Below are positions 1 through 6,686 of a DNA stretch of 59,649 bases, one piece after another. Made by a program: the position numbers and the translations under genes. Numbering within the stretch: the stretch's first letter is position 1; every line of letters starts with the position of its first letter. The notes beneath the pieces are model-generated. The model ran no database searches, was not told where the DNA came from, and saw nothing but the letters and a program-made list of their open reading frames with translations. The stretch is taken from positions 1-59,649 of the IMG/VR virus record IMGVR_UViG_3300034280_000211, one strand, 5' to 3'. The DNA is from a virus.

Positions 1-127
1 CAATAGCCCATAGGCTATGCCCCCACCCATGACTCCTCCTGCGCCCATCAGCCCTCCGGCGATCTCGGGGTTCTCTTGGAGTGCCTTGCGGAGAACGACT
101 TGCGGGGATTCTGCGGCGAGGCGGGCG
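1..127. repeat. Terminal direct repeat, left copy
   Basis: Bases 1-127 are identical to bases 59523-59649. A single exact repeat of 127 bases at both ends is the usual sign of a circular or circularly permuted molecule assembled with a k-mer of 127. It lies inside a coding sequence, so I do not read it as a biological terminal repeat. The unique genome length is then 59,522 bp. Confidence 0.95.
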
Positions 128-612
128 AGGAGGTCGTCGTTCAGCGGGAGTTTGAATACGGCCGGGAGTTGGTCGTAGACCTCCGGGTTCTGTCGGCCGC
201 TCTCCAGGATCGCTCGGGCATTGGCCAGTCGGCGTTCCTGGCGGGCGGCTGATGCGTCATGGGGATACGGACGCGGAGGATCATTCGGGACGCGAACTGA
301 TACTCGCTTCACCCCGCCGCGTGGAGGGACGGAAAGATACTCTCCAGGAATGTCACCGTAGATGTTGGGGACTGGGTTTCTCACTCCGCGTTGGCGGGTG
401 ACGTAGCGATAGCCCTTCCCGTAACGCTCTGCCTCTGATCGGGCCCATTCGCTGGGAAGTGGGGTGGTGTCTACATCCGCACCACGGCGGGCCATCATCA
501 TGGCTTCCGTAGCAGACTCAGGGGCTGCACGGGGCAGGCCGGCGAGGATGTCGTCGGCTACCCACGGAACGAGACCAGAGACATCTGCGACGTAGCGGGT
601 TGGGTTGGGCAT
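1..612 (-). CDS. Hypothetical virion-region protein, crossing the contig join
   Basis: The ATG at 612 overlaps the stop of the upstream gene (TAATG arrangement). The frame is open to base 1 and, across the circular join, stops at 59511, giving about 207 residues ending LLSDE. The N-terminal part is polar and proline- and arginine-rich. The last 30 residues include a Gly- and Met-rich stretch, GGLMGAGGVMGGG, which could be a membrane-active helix. No catalytic motif was found. Its position between other small late genes and the scaffold and capsid genes suggests a minor virion or internal protein. I do not recognise the family. Confidence 0.8.
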   Translation of the reverse strand, partial: MPNPTRYVADVSGLVPWVADDILAGLPRAAPESATEAMMMARRGADVDTTPLPSEWARSEAERYGKGYRYVTRQRGVRNPVPNIYGDIPGEYLSVPPRGGVKRVSVRVPNDPPRPYPHDASAARQERRLANARAILESGRQNPEVYDQLPAVFKLPLNDDLLARLAAESPQVVLRKALQENPEIAGGLMGAGGVMGGGIAYGLL

Positions 613-1319
613 TAGCGCACCGGAAGGGGAGTGTTACGGAGACGGCGAATCACTTCGCCCGCATCATCGACAAGATGCGTTGCAGCGCCTTGGCCGTAGC
701 GGGCGCGGTCCATAAGGCGGATGGCGTCATCGACACTCCGCACCAGGGCGCCGCCCTGTCGCATCGCAAGGCCGGGATAGACGAACGCTTTCAATCCGGA
801 CACAGGGGCGGTGATGTAGAACTCCGGGTCGGTCAGATATTCCGTTGCTAGGATCGAACCAGCACCGACACCATTCTCTTGGGCGGCGGCACGCCAGTCT
901 CGCTCTTGCCCACGGCCGCCGGCTGACATCGGGGGAATGGCGCCAGCGAACGGAGCTTGCAGGGCGAGACGGGCGGCATCCAAGTATTCGCCATCGCTCG
1001 CCGCAGCAGAGGACGCAAAGGCCGTATCTCGCATTCGCCCGCCGTAATCGAACACGTAGTTCGCGGCCTGCTCTTCCGCGTCAAATGCATCAGAAGACCG
1101 TCTAGGATACAGCGTGTCAGCCACTGCGTTCATGCGAACGGCACGGGGATCTACGGACACTCGCATGCTGCGGTCGTAGATTGGCTCGTCCCGCTTGGCC
1201 TTTAGCCACTGGTAGTCGGGGGACGAGGTGATCTTGTCGTACTCGCGGCGCTGGGTTTCCAGATCCGCAGCGCGGCGTTCAGGAGAGCCTTGCAGCCAGT
1301 CCATCCAGTTGTCGGCCAT
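612..1319 (-). CDS. Hypothetical virion-region protein (235 aa)
   Basis: This 235-residue soluble-looking protein is rich in Ala, Arg and Asp, with no signal peptide or clear catalytic motif. The N-terminal third is charged and probably helical. A small hydrophobic Ala- and Gly-rich segment lies near residues 120-165. Its stop overlaps the start of the next gene and its own start follows an HNH-type gene directly. The size, composition and late-operon position fit an internal or minor head protein, but the family is not recognised. Confidence 0.8.
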   Translation of the reverse strand: MADNWMDWLQGSPERRAADLETQRREYDKITSSPDYQWLKAKRDEPIYDRSMRVSVDPRAVRMNAVADTLYPRRSSDAFDAEEQAANYVFDYGGRMRDTAFASSAAASDGEYLDAARLALQAPFAGAIPPMSAGGRGQERDWRAAAQENGVGAGSILATEYLTDPEFYITAPVSGLKAFVYPGLAMRQGGALVRSVDDAIRLMDRARYGQGAATHLVDDAGEVIRRLRNTPLPVR

Positions 1320-1811
1320 CTACCACTTCACCCGATCTGCCACGGCTTGGCACAAATGAATAAAGTATTCTTGTGAAAACGACTGCTTCATCATGTTGAT
1401 GTCCTTGTGGACTAGCTGGCAGTTGTCCTGCGTGTAGCCAAGGCTGCTGTCAATGCGATCAATGGATGCCGTGTGGCCGCTTCCGACTTCTTGCCACCCT
1501 ATCTCCAGACCGGATACGGCACAGCGGCCGTCTTGCTCCGCATGCCATCTCGCCACATCCTCTGCGGCAATCTCAAACGGGATGCCCCTTAGTTCTGCGC
1601 TAACGCGAAACTTGTGGAACCAAGAAAGCCGCACGGGGCCACAGAGACCGCGATGGCAGTTGTCCGTTTTCCTGTTTGAGCATTTCTTGCACACCTTTCC
1701 GTCGCGAAGCGAAGCAATCGCATACCACCGTCTCAGGTAGTCCTGCTGCTCTCCGCATTCTGGGCACGGCTTGGTCCACCGGCCGTCCTCGCGTTTAGTT
1801 ACTGCAACCAC
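1320..1811 (-). CDS. HNH homing-type endonuclease
   Basis: The frame carries a zinc-ribbon-like N-terminus (CPECG followed about 25 residues later by CKKCSN) and a C-terminal HNH-like core with CAVSGLEIG, then ASIDRIDSSLGYTQDNCQLV and KDINMMK. This is the pattern of free-standing phage HNH endonucleases that invade intergenic spaces. The frame is open up to an ATG at 1940, but that would overlap the upstream gene by 119 bases. I prefer the GTG at 1811, which lies just after the upstream stop at 1822 and behind a GGTGAG sequence, giving about 163 aa. The start is the uncertain part and the nuclease call is fairly safe. Confidence 0.75.
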   Translation of the reverse strand: MVAVTKREDGRWTKPCPECGEQQDYLRRWYAIASLRDGKVCKKCSNRKTDNCHRGLCGPVRLSWFHKFRVSAELRGIPFEIAAEDVARWHAEQDGRCAVSGLEIGWQEVGSGHTASIDRIDSSLGYTQDNCQLVHKDINMMKQSFSQEYFIHLCQAVADRVKW

Positions 1812-1821
1812 TGTGTAACTC

Positions 1822-2076
1822 TCACCATTTTTCGCGATTGGCCCAATACGCCGCAGACATCTTGCCCTTGGCGATGTTCTCTGCGTGGCGGGCCTTAAAG
1901 GCTTCGTTCCTTGCCGATCCGTCAGGTGAGCCTTCGACACCCTGTTGGCCGAAGCGGATCAGCTTCTCCTGGTCACCGGACTTCGCCAGGACCATGTGCG
2001 ACTTCTCCGGATGATTCGGAGTACGCACCGGACGATTCGGAATCAGCTTCCGGATCTTGTCACCCTCGCTGTCCAC
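1822..2076 (-). CDS. Conserved small phage protein, RFGQQGV...SAAYWA type
   Basis: This 84-residue basic protein has the core KSHMVLAKSG...IRFGQQGVEGSP...FKARHAENIAKGKMSAAYW, a pattern I associate with a small protein of unknown function in short-tailed phages. The start is a GTG at 2076, inside the end of the preceding 51-aa gene (17-base overlap). Its first eleven residues, MDSEGDKIRKL, are identical to the first eleven of that preceding gene, suggesting a local duplication. A structural or head-tail role is inferred from position only. Confidence 0.8.
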   Translation of the reverse strand: MDSEGDKIRKLIPNRPVRTPNHPEKSHMVLAKSGDQEKLIRFGQQGVEGSPDGSARNEAFKARHAENIAKGKMSAAYWANREKW

Positions 2077-2215
2077 TCAACTTCCTCCACTGCTTGGGGT
2101 CTGGGTAGTCCTTGTCACCCGGCTTGGCGGGCGCTTCGCCGCGTTCACGCTTGGCATGGACGTTGGCCCACAGACCCTTGCGGAGTTTGCGGATCTTGTC
2201 GCCTTCAGAGTCCAT
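2060..2215 (-). CDS. Small basic protein (51 aa), N-terminus duplicated in next gene
   Basis: The ATG at 2215 opens a 51-codon frame, MDSEGDKIRKLRKGLWANVH and onward, ending in WRKLSGQRG. It is rich in Lys, Arg, Gly and Pro. The segment RKGLWANVHAKRERGEAPAKPG resembles the short Lys-rich GLWANI-type proteins of several phages. It overlaps the next gene by 17 bases and shares its first eleven residues with it. Function is unknown. The coupling and the duplicated N-terminus support it as a real gene. Confidence 0.65.
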   Translation of the reverse strand: MDSEGDKIRKLRKGLWANVHAKRERGEAPAKPGDKDYPDPKQWRKLSGQRG

Positions 2216-2224
2216 CGTTGGGTA

Positions 2225-2551
2225 TCAGTCGATGCTGTATGCGCGGCCCTGTGGCTTCTGGCGCGGTTGCATGCGGGCCATGTTTCGGTCGCGGATGGCC
2301 TGCTTCCTGTTTGCCTCGTAGTTGCGGGCGTCGGTACTCATAAACTCATCGGGCATGCCTGGGTTGACCTGTTGCATGAGTGCGCCTCCACCGGGGACAT
2401 CGCTCCCGAACGCCGGAGCATCGGGAGAGAACATCGCTGGATCGAACTCAGGTGGACTGACCTCTGGCAGGGGACTTCCGCCCTGGTTGCGCAGTCCGTT
2501 GAGAAGCATGCGAATGCTTGCCTCTGTGTCATTTGGCATCTTGTACGGCAT
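2225..2551 (-). CDS. Hypothetical protein (108 aa)
   Basis: This is a low-complexity protein with a Pro- and Gly-rich middle and a C-terminal basic, Met-rich segment. There is no recognised domain or membrane segment. Its ATG overlaps the stop of a 13-codon open frame (TAATG), so it is probably translated by reinitiation from that upstream frame. It lies in the small-gene part of the virion operon. Confidence 0.75.
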   Translation of the reverse strand: MPYKMPNDTEASIRMLLNGLRNQGGSPLPEVSPPEFDPAMFSPDAPAFGSDVPGGGALMQQVNPGMPDEFMSTDARNYEANRKQAIRDRNMARMQPRQKPQGRAYSID

Positions 2552-2592
2552 TAATCAATCTCCCAGTCGTCGTCAAAGAGGAAGTCGAACAT
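2551..2592 (-). CDS. 13-residue acidic micro-ORF coupling two genes
   Basis: The ATG at 2592 overlaps the stop of the upstream gene (TGATG) and the frame ends at 2551 in a TAATG overlap with the next gene. The encoded peptide is MFDFLFDDDWEID. Stop-start overlaps at both ends suggest that ribosomes pass straight through it. It may be a real tiny peptide or simply a coupling device. It is too short to judge by coding statistics. Confidence 0.4.
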   Translation of the reverse strand: MFDFLFDDDWEID

Positions 2593-3077
2593 CAGTAGAT
2601 GACTCCGCCACGGAAGGCGGCTTTGGGCTGGGGGCCAGATGACTGACGGGCCTGATCCAGCCGGGCCAGGATGGCATCCAACTCCATCTGCTTCATCATG
2701 CGCTCATGCTCCATGCGGCGCATCTCACGCATCTGGGCGACACGGGAGTCGTTCTCGTCCTGGTGGGCACCCATGGTCTGGGAGATCATGTCGCCAAGGG
2801 CCTTGCCCTGTTGTGCAGAACCCATTGCAGCGTGGTAAGCGCCTGAAGCGCCGTGGTTCATCATGGAATTTCCTGTGGCGAAGGGTGATGCGCGGCGAGC
2901 GCTCTGTTGGGCCGTGACGCGGTCTTGGATCATGCCTTGGGCATTGGGGTTGCGAGTGATCTTGCGTGGAGGACGGCCCTGCATCGCGGCCAATTGCGCT
3001 TCCGCGAAAGCCTCCCGCTGAATGCGGTTCTCTTCCTCTTGCTCTTCTTCACTCAGCAGGAACGGCCCGTCTGGCAT
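2592..3077 (-). CDS. Hypothetical helical virion-region protein (161 aa)
   Basis: A charged 161-residue protein. It has an acidic Glu-rich N-terminus (residues 8-20), a Ser- and Ala-rich middle with HGASGAYHAAMGS, and a strongly helical, probably coiled-coil region near residues 105-150 rich in Met, Arg and Glu. The ATG has a good AGGAGA site. Upstream, GGACA-N9-TAGGAG resembles the leader element seen ahead of other virion genes. An internal or scaffold-like role is possible but unproven. Confidence 0.8.
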   Translation of the reverse strand: MPDGPFLLSEEEQEEENRIQREAFAEAQLAAMQGRPPRKITRNPNAQGMIQDRVTAQQSARRASPFATGNSMMNHGASGAYHAAMGSAQQGKALGDMISQTMGAHQDENDSRVAQMREMRRMEHERMMKQMELDAILARLDQARQSSGPQPKAAFRGGVIY

Positions 3078-3084
3078 AGTGATT

Positions 3085-3104
3085 CTCCTAAGAGATCACT
3101 GTCC
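3085..3104 (-). promoter_or_regulatory. GGACA-N9-TAGGAG leader element
   Basis: On the minus strand GGACA (3104-3100) is followed nine bases later by TAGGAG, which includes the ribosome-binding site of the 161-aa gene. It matches the GGACAYT-N6-TAGGAG element ahead of three other virion genes, apart from one extra base of spacing. It overlaps the end of the preceding gene. Confidence 0.35.
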
Positions 3105-3512
3105 CTTTTTGCGGGCATTGCGAATGGCTTTTCTCACCAGGATCTTTCCCGCCATGCGAAGGAAGGGAAGATTCCTCTTCGTCGCCTCTTCTTGGAGCCA
3201 GTCGCAGATGGTCTCCAAGTTACTTTCACACCAGCCGGGTTCCTTTACCTCAATCTCATCCATGAACCTCGCCCGCTGATTACATTGGCAATCGGGACTG
3301 GAGGTAATCCCGATCATGGAGAGGAGAGCTTTGAGTTCTGTGCCTGGGCCAGACTGCGGGGCTTGGTTGCGATCACTTGGGTATGCCGCGTGCTGCGGAT
3401 CAACGGTCCACAACTCGCCATCCATGAGACGAACGCACGCCATCGCTTCCTCAACGGAATACCCGCGCTCGCGGCATCGCGCCTCAAAAAAACGCTTGTG
3501 ACATGTAATCAT
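3096..3512 (-). CDS. Conserved hypothetical protein with Cys pair (GTELKALLSMIGI type)
   Basis: This 138-residue protein has a central signature, GTELKALLSMIGITSSPDC, followed by QCNQRARFMDEIE and a helical tail with WLQEEATKRNLPF. The Cys-x-Cys with nearby charged residues could bind a metal. I have the impression that the GTELK...C.C..R pattern recurs in phage-like loci of planctomycetes, usually near small Cys-rich proteins. Here it starts in an ATGA overlap with just such a gene. Function unknown. Confidence 0.75.
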   Translation of the reverse strand: MITCHKRFFEARCRERGYSVEEAMACVRLMDGELWTVDPQHAAYPSDRNQAPQSGPGTELKALLSMIGITSSPDCQCNQRARFMDEIEVKEPGWCESNLETICDWLQEEATKRNLPFLRMAGKILVRKAIRNARKKGQ

Positions 3513-3928
3513 GGAAGCGGATTGCAGGGAGTGCTGAATGTGAATTTTGACGGATCGCCTTGTATGCCGGATCCGTAGTCGGCTGCGTTCAGCGTGGCAT
3601 TGTCCGGGCAGCTACACCCGTTGTCTTCGCAAGCGAGGGTTCCAAGGCATGTCCGTCTAAGCCATGGCGTCACAAACCACGCGTCCGAAGGAGTGCCAGT
3701 GCCTTGCCCGCCGCAACTTGGATCGCCGTCAAAGGCGTTGTTGAGCCTGTAGTACTCGCAAAGGTATCGGCCACACTCTGGCGGGGGGCACGGATCTGTT
3801 CGGCACTGGCCATTGCAGCAGTACTCGTTCGCCTCGCAGCATTCGCCGTTCACTCCGCCACAGCAACATTTGCCCTGGTCGCCCTCAACGCAATCTCTTT
3901 GACCGCAGCAGCACTTACAGCAGGCCAT
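3509..3928 (-). CDS. Extremely cysteine-rich small protein (139 aa)
   Basis: This protein has 23 cysteines in 139 residues, most in the first 60 as CC and CCC clusters (MACCKCCCGQRDC, KCCCGGVNGECC, EYCCNGQC). The spacing resembles granulin- or knottin-like disulfide domains or a metal cluster. The C-terminal half has fewer Cys and ends with an aromatic, Asn-rich segment. No signal peptide is visible. It is the first gene of the leftward virion operon, has an AAAGGG site, and couples to the next gene by ATGA. It could be a virion decoration or a metal-binding accessory protein. Function unknown. Confidence 0.8.
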   Translation of the reverse strand: MACCKCCCGQRDCVEGDQGKCCCGGVNGECCEANEYCCNGQCRTDPCPPPECGRYLCEYYRLNNAFDGDPSCGGQGTGTPSDAWFVTPWLRRTCLGTLACEDNGCSCPDNATLNAADYGSGIQGDPSKFTFSTPCNPLP

Positions 3929-3957
3929 TAGACGCCCTTTCTAGTAAACAAGTGTCC
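3929..3957 (-). promoter_or_regulatory. GGACACT leader of the first virion-operon gene
   Basis: On the minus strand GGACACTTGTTTACTAG precedes the AAAGGG ribosome-binding site of the Cys-rich gene. It shares GGACAYT with the leader found exactly 25 bases upstream of three other virion genes, but here the spacing to the ATG is four bases longer. Confidence 0.4.
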
Positions 3958-4106
3958 AGCGTCACCCTGGAGGCGAAACGGGGCTTAGAGGGCGAATCTG
4001 GGCCTCTGGCGGGAGGCGACACGCGGGCGACATGGGGGGAAAGGCGAGAAGCATCGGGTTTTGAAAAAAGTCGGGTGGGGAATTGACATGATTCCGACGA
4101 CGATTT

Positions 4107-4126
4107 GGGGGGGGGATGGGGGTGGG
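4107..4126 (+). other. G-rich tract with quadruplex potential
   Basis: Nine consecutive G, then AT, five G, T, three G. Runs of this kind can fold as a G-quadruplex. It lies in the largest intergenic region, upstream of the leftward virion operon. Confidence 0.35.
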
Positions 4127-4300
4127 TGTCGCCATGTCTGCCTTGGCCGTAGGCTTGCCCTAAGTCTAGCCGTGCCATTGACTTAGGTTTCCACGCTGCA
4201 CCCTGCGGTTAAGGCGGTGGTTTTTAAACGTCGTTTAGAAATGGCGATTCCCGGCCGGACGGTTGCGCGTGCATTGCCCATCCCTCCCCTTGCTATCCCC

Positions 4301-4326
4301 CCGTACACTACTGTTGTTCCGTACAC
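4301..4326. promoter_or_regulatory. Paired CCGTACACT motifs, possible operator
   Basis: CCGTACACT occurs at 4301 and 4319, with start points 18 bases apart. Another copy is at 4406 and an inverted copy at 18181-18189, where it forms half of a palindrome in a promoter spacer. The first and third copies extend to CCGTACACTACT. The recurrence in non-coding DNA suggests a binding site for a phage regulator. Confidence 0.4.
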
Positions 4327-4344
4327 TCCCCGCCCCGGCGCATG

Positions 4345-4376
4345 AAAAACCCCTCCCCCCGTTTAGAGGGGAGGGG
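4345..4376 (-). terminator. Intrinsic terminator of gene 4413-4976
   Basis: A perfect 9-bp stem (CCCCTCCCC at 4350-4358 with GGGGAGGGG at 4368-4376) has a 9-base loop and is followed on the minus strand by five T (4349-4345). It lies about 40 bases beyond the stop of the minus-strand gene. Confidence 0.85.
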
Positions 4377-4412
4377 TCGATAGCGTACGCTGTGCCAGTG
4401 TAACGCCGTACA

Positions 4413-4976
4413 CTACTCCGGGGAGAACCCGCAAGCCTCCCGGACTAACTCCCTCACGCCGGGGAGTCCGAGACTCTTGGCGATTCGGTAGGCCTTCCCG
4501 GCATGCATGGGCGTACGGGCGATACGCTCCACGGCGATTGCCACACTCTCCGGTGTCGGGTTGTGACGCTCCCGGAGACGCTCTCCCATGGCGAGCCTCT
4601 CCCCTGTGACGGTACGGCGTGATGCCCTACGCTGGCCCGTCCTGCCCTGCCATCCACTCCGTTCCATGAAACGCCGCACGCCGCACAGGGCCGACATGTG
4701 AGCCCCTCGCGGGATACGCTTCGTGCGGTTCTCCAGCCAGAAGACGTAGGCCGTACTGGCTGCCTCCTCAATCCGCTCCTGTAGGCCTCTCCGCTGGACT
4801 GCTGTTGCAATCCGTAGTTTCCCCTTGTCCGGGGAGAGTTCGGCCGAGCGTATGGATTTGCTGGCCGCACGCCGGAAGTAGTCCAGAACCGCCGGATGGT
4901 ATTCCGCCGGGAGATCGGCCGGGTTGTAATCGTCTTGCCGGGGCCACACGCACGCCATTCCGTACATAATGAACAT
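4413..4976 (-). CDS. Monocistronic regulatory-type protein (187 aa)
   Basis: I place the start at the ATG at 4976, behind a GAGGAG site eight bases away, although the frame stays open further upstream. The protein is basic. The N-terminal half is WPRQDDYNPADLPAEYHPAVL with aromatic residues. A helical Arg-rich middle follows, then a C-terminal segment with AGKAYRIAKSLGLPGVRELV, which resembles a helix-turn-helix. It has its own promoter and terminator and sits beside the divergent early genes, the usual place for a regulator. No family is recognised, so the regulatory role is inference. Confidence 0.7.
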   Translation of the reverse strand: MFIMYGMACVWPRQDDYNPADLPAEYHPAVLDYFRRAASKSIRSAELSPDKGKLRIATAVQRRGLQERIEEAASTAYVFWLENRTKRIPRGAHMSALCGVRRFMERSGWQGRTGQRRASRRTVTGERLAMGERLRERHNPTPESVAIAVERIARTPMHAGKAYRIAKSLGLPGVRELVREACGFSPE

Positions 4977-5024
4977 TTGAACACTCCTCAGGTTTCCCCG
5001 TCCGTTGTGGGCGGGTTGTGCGAA

Positions 5025-5054
5025 AGTATAGTCGGCTGTCCAGCGGGGCGTCAA
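5025..5054 (-). promoter_or_regulatory. Sigma70-type promoter of gene 4413-4976
   Basis: On the minus strand TTGACG (5054-5049) is followed after 18 bases by TATACT (5030-5025), about 50 bases upstream of the start codon. This is a good match to the host housekeeping sigma consensus and suggests early or prophage expression. Confidence 0.7.
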
Positions 5055-5088
5055 TAAAAAAATCGTAGCGGCCGAAATTATTTTTTGG

Positions 5089-5165
5089 GCGAGCGGCCTA
5101 TATCTAATGGCGAGCATGCCACACGCGAACGTGTGCGGCGTGCGGCCGGGAAAGTAACGTCCCGG
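5089..5165 (+). pseudogene. Degenerate partial copy of the start of gene 5234-5578
   Basis: The 16-mer GCGAGCGGCCTATATC (5089-5104) and GGCGAGCATGC (5109-5119) recur at 5267-5282 and 5288-5298 in the next gene. The spacing differs by one base, so the frame is broken. Read in the frame of the second block, it gives GEHATRERVRRAAGKVT, comparable to GEHAGRQLAPCGKETYY in the intact gene. It looks like a decayed duplicate of the N-terminal coding region, although a duplicated regulatory element is the alternative. Confidence 0.5.
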
Positions 5166-5233
5166 CAACGCTGGTGCGGATTGAACTATCCGCCCAGGTG
5201 AGCCGTTACACTGAGCCGTGATATACGGTCAGC

Positions 5234-5578
5234 GTGCCCGCGAAAAATTTCAAAAGAATTTTTCCGGCGAGCGGCCTATATCAATACGGCGAGCATGCGG
5301 GGCGACAACTCGCCCCATGCGGGAAGGAAACGTATTACTTCCTGCGCATGCGGGCAGCCAATGGAGGTACGATGTACTGTGACATCAACTTCCCGACGAA
5401 GAAGGCTCTGAAAGCGGCTGTTGCCAGTGGGCAGGCTGTGACGATCTTCTCGCCGGGGCCGTTTCCCGTGGATTGTTCTACGGGCAAGCATTGCGTGGAG
5501 GGGCCGCACTATCCCAAGCCTCACTCCTGGTACGCCAGTGTGGTGGTGGCTGATGGGCGGATCGTGTCGGTGAAGTGA
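5234..5578 (+). CDS. Hypothetical protein, first early gene (114 aa)
   Basis: The frame opens with a GTG at 5234 without a clear ribosome-binding site. The protein begins KNFKRIFPASGLYQYGEHA, has GKETYYFLRMRAANGGTMYC in the middle, and ends with PVDCSTGKHCVEGPHYPKP and WYASVVVADGRIVSVK. The pattern looks like a compact beta-rich domain. Five Cys might include a Cys pair. A decayed copy of its N-terminus lies just upstream. Function unknown. It heads the rightward early genes. Confidence 0.65.
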   Translation: MPAKNFKRIFPASGLYQYGEHAGRQLAPCGKETYYFLRMRAANGGTMYCDINFPTKKALKAAVASGQAVTIFSPGPFPVDCSTGKHCVEGPHYPKPHSWYASVVVADGRIVSVK

Positions 5579-5658
5579 CGGGATTCGATCCCGGGCAGTG
5601 GCAGCCCTTATGGGTTATTCCGTGCCGCTGTCCGGGTTCGGTTGCCGTTTTTCGGTGT

Positions 5659-5833
5659 CCGAATAGCCGCAGTCCAAGATGGCTGCGAAGTGATGGACCG
5701 CTGATCACGGAATATCACGCCGCTGGCGTAGTAAACTGCCACACATCAGGGCAGGGCCAAAGTCCCTAGTGTCAAACATCTGGATCAAGCGCCCAGGTGC
5801 CAGCGGAGAAACGCAGCGACTGCGGCTATTCGG
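5659..5833. repeat. 16-bp perfect inverted repeat, 143 bp apart
   Basis: CCGAATAGCCGCAGTC at 5659-5674 is the exact reverse complement of 5818-5833. Both arms lie in the gene-free stretch 5579-5865 upstream of the 270-aa early gene. A partial third copy, CCGAATAGCCG, is at 43592-43602 in another intergenic region. It could be a recombination site, a regulator site or a replication feature. The rest of 5579-5865 shows no convincing gene or promoter. Confidence 0.55.
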
Positions 5834-5865
5834 CTGCCGTTCGGTAGCCATTCATGGAGGTGCGT

Positions 5866-6678
5866 ATGGTCACAAGATCACGCACCGCCCGTCCGCTCGG
5901 TGTCATTCTGCACCGGGGCCGGTCTGACTTTGACGGCTCCCCGTATGTGGTGATCATGCCACTCGGGAAGTCTGGCAATATCAAGACCGGCGGTATGCTC
6001 CAGACCTATATCATTAGGTCGCATGTGCATCCCGTACAGGCGGTGCGTACAGGTGGCGACATCGCCATCTGCGGTGCGGGTGATACCGCCTGCCCGCTGC
6101 AAGGGGTTTTCGTCCGCAAACGCGGCAAGCGAAAGTTCCGTGCGTGTTATGTCAACGTAGGCCAGGGCCCTGCCATGGTCTACAGTGCGTTCCGGCGTGG
6201 TCGATACGTGGAGTATTCCGCCATTGACCATGACCAGTTCATTCGGGGTCGCAAGATTCGGTTCGGCACATACGGCGAGCCGGTGCTGATCCCCCTGGAG
6301 CTAATGAACCATCTGGCCAGTATTTCCGCTGGCTGGACGGGGTATACTCACCAGTGGTCAAAGGTTCAGTATGCGGGCTATCGGCAGTATCTCATGGCAT
6401 CTGTCCATGGTCTTACTGGCCCGTGGTCGCGTGAGCATGCCAAGCATCTAGGCTGGCGTACCTTCCGCACCATGCGTGGAGGTGTGCCTGCTGACAGTGA
6501 GATTCTCTGCCCGGCCTCCCTGGAGGCTGGCAAGCGGCTCACCTGTGAGCAGTGCCGTCTATGTGACGGTGCGGGTACTCGCAAGGCGGGCCTGTCGTTA
6601 GTGGACGTTTACATTCCCGGGCATGGTGGCAAGGCGATTATGTCTGCCATTGCACATCTGCCCATCCTTCAGGCGTGA
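5866..6678 (+). CDS. Conserved early protein of GWTGYTHQW type (270 aa)
   Basis: I chose the ATG at 5866 because GGAGG lies five bases upstream; an in-frame ATG at 5854 would place that site inside the gene. Features are a beta-rich N-terminus (KTGGMLQTYIIRSHVHP), GGDIAICGAG with Cys (CPLQGV), the motif GTYGEPVLIPLELMNHLA, then SAGWTGYTHQWSK and a Cys cluster near the end (CPASLEAG...CEQCRLC). I recall the GTYGEP...GWTGYTHQW pattern as a widespread phage and plasmid family with no known activity. The terminal Cys suggest metal binding. Confidence 0.8.
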   Translation: MVTRSRTARPLGVILHRGRSDFDGSPYVVIMPLGKSGNIKTGGMLQTYIIRSHVHPVQAVRTGGDIAICGAGDTACPLQGVFVRKRGKRKFRACYVNVGQGPAMVYSAFRRGRYVEYSAIDHDQFIRGRKIRFGTYGEPVLIPLELMNHLASISAGWTGYTHQWSKVQYAGYRQYLMASVHGLTGPWSREHAKHLGWRTFRTMRGGVPADSEILCPASLEAGKRLTCEQCRLCDGAGTRKAGLSLVDVYIPGHGGKAIMSAIAHLPILQA

Positions 6679-6686
6679 GGTGTGAC

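Larger units (their letters stand above)
3958..4344. other. Gene-free region between the virion operon and gene 4413-4976
   Basis: I see no credible gene here; the open frames are low-complexity shadows. The region holds a long G-run at 4107-4126 and two copies of CCGTACAC at 4301-4308 and 4319-4326. It probably contains the promoter of the leftward virion operon, but no convincing -35/-10 pair is visible on the minus strand. Confidence 0.6.

Noticed and set aside
3915-4178. Minus-strand open frame of 87 codons in the large intergenic region
   Set aside because: Low-complexity Pro/Ser/His sequence, no ribosome-binding site, and it runs over the regulatory region and the start of the Cys-rich gene.
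5575-5600. T-arm-like GGGATTCGATCCC after the first early gene
   Set aside because: The stem cannot be extended to a tRNA; no acceptor, D- or anticodon arm found around it.
5575-5769. GTG-started 64-codon frame overlapping the end of the first early gene as GTGA
   Set aside because: The translation is rich in Pro, Arg and Ser with no domain-like segment, and it covers one arm of the inverted repeat.
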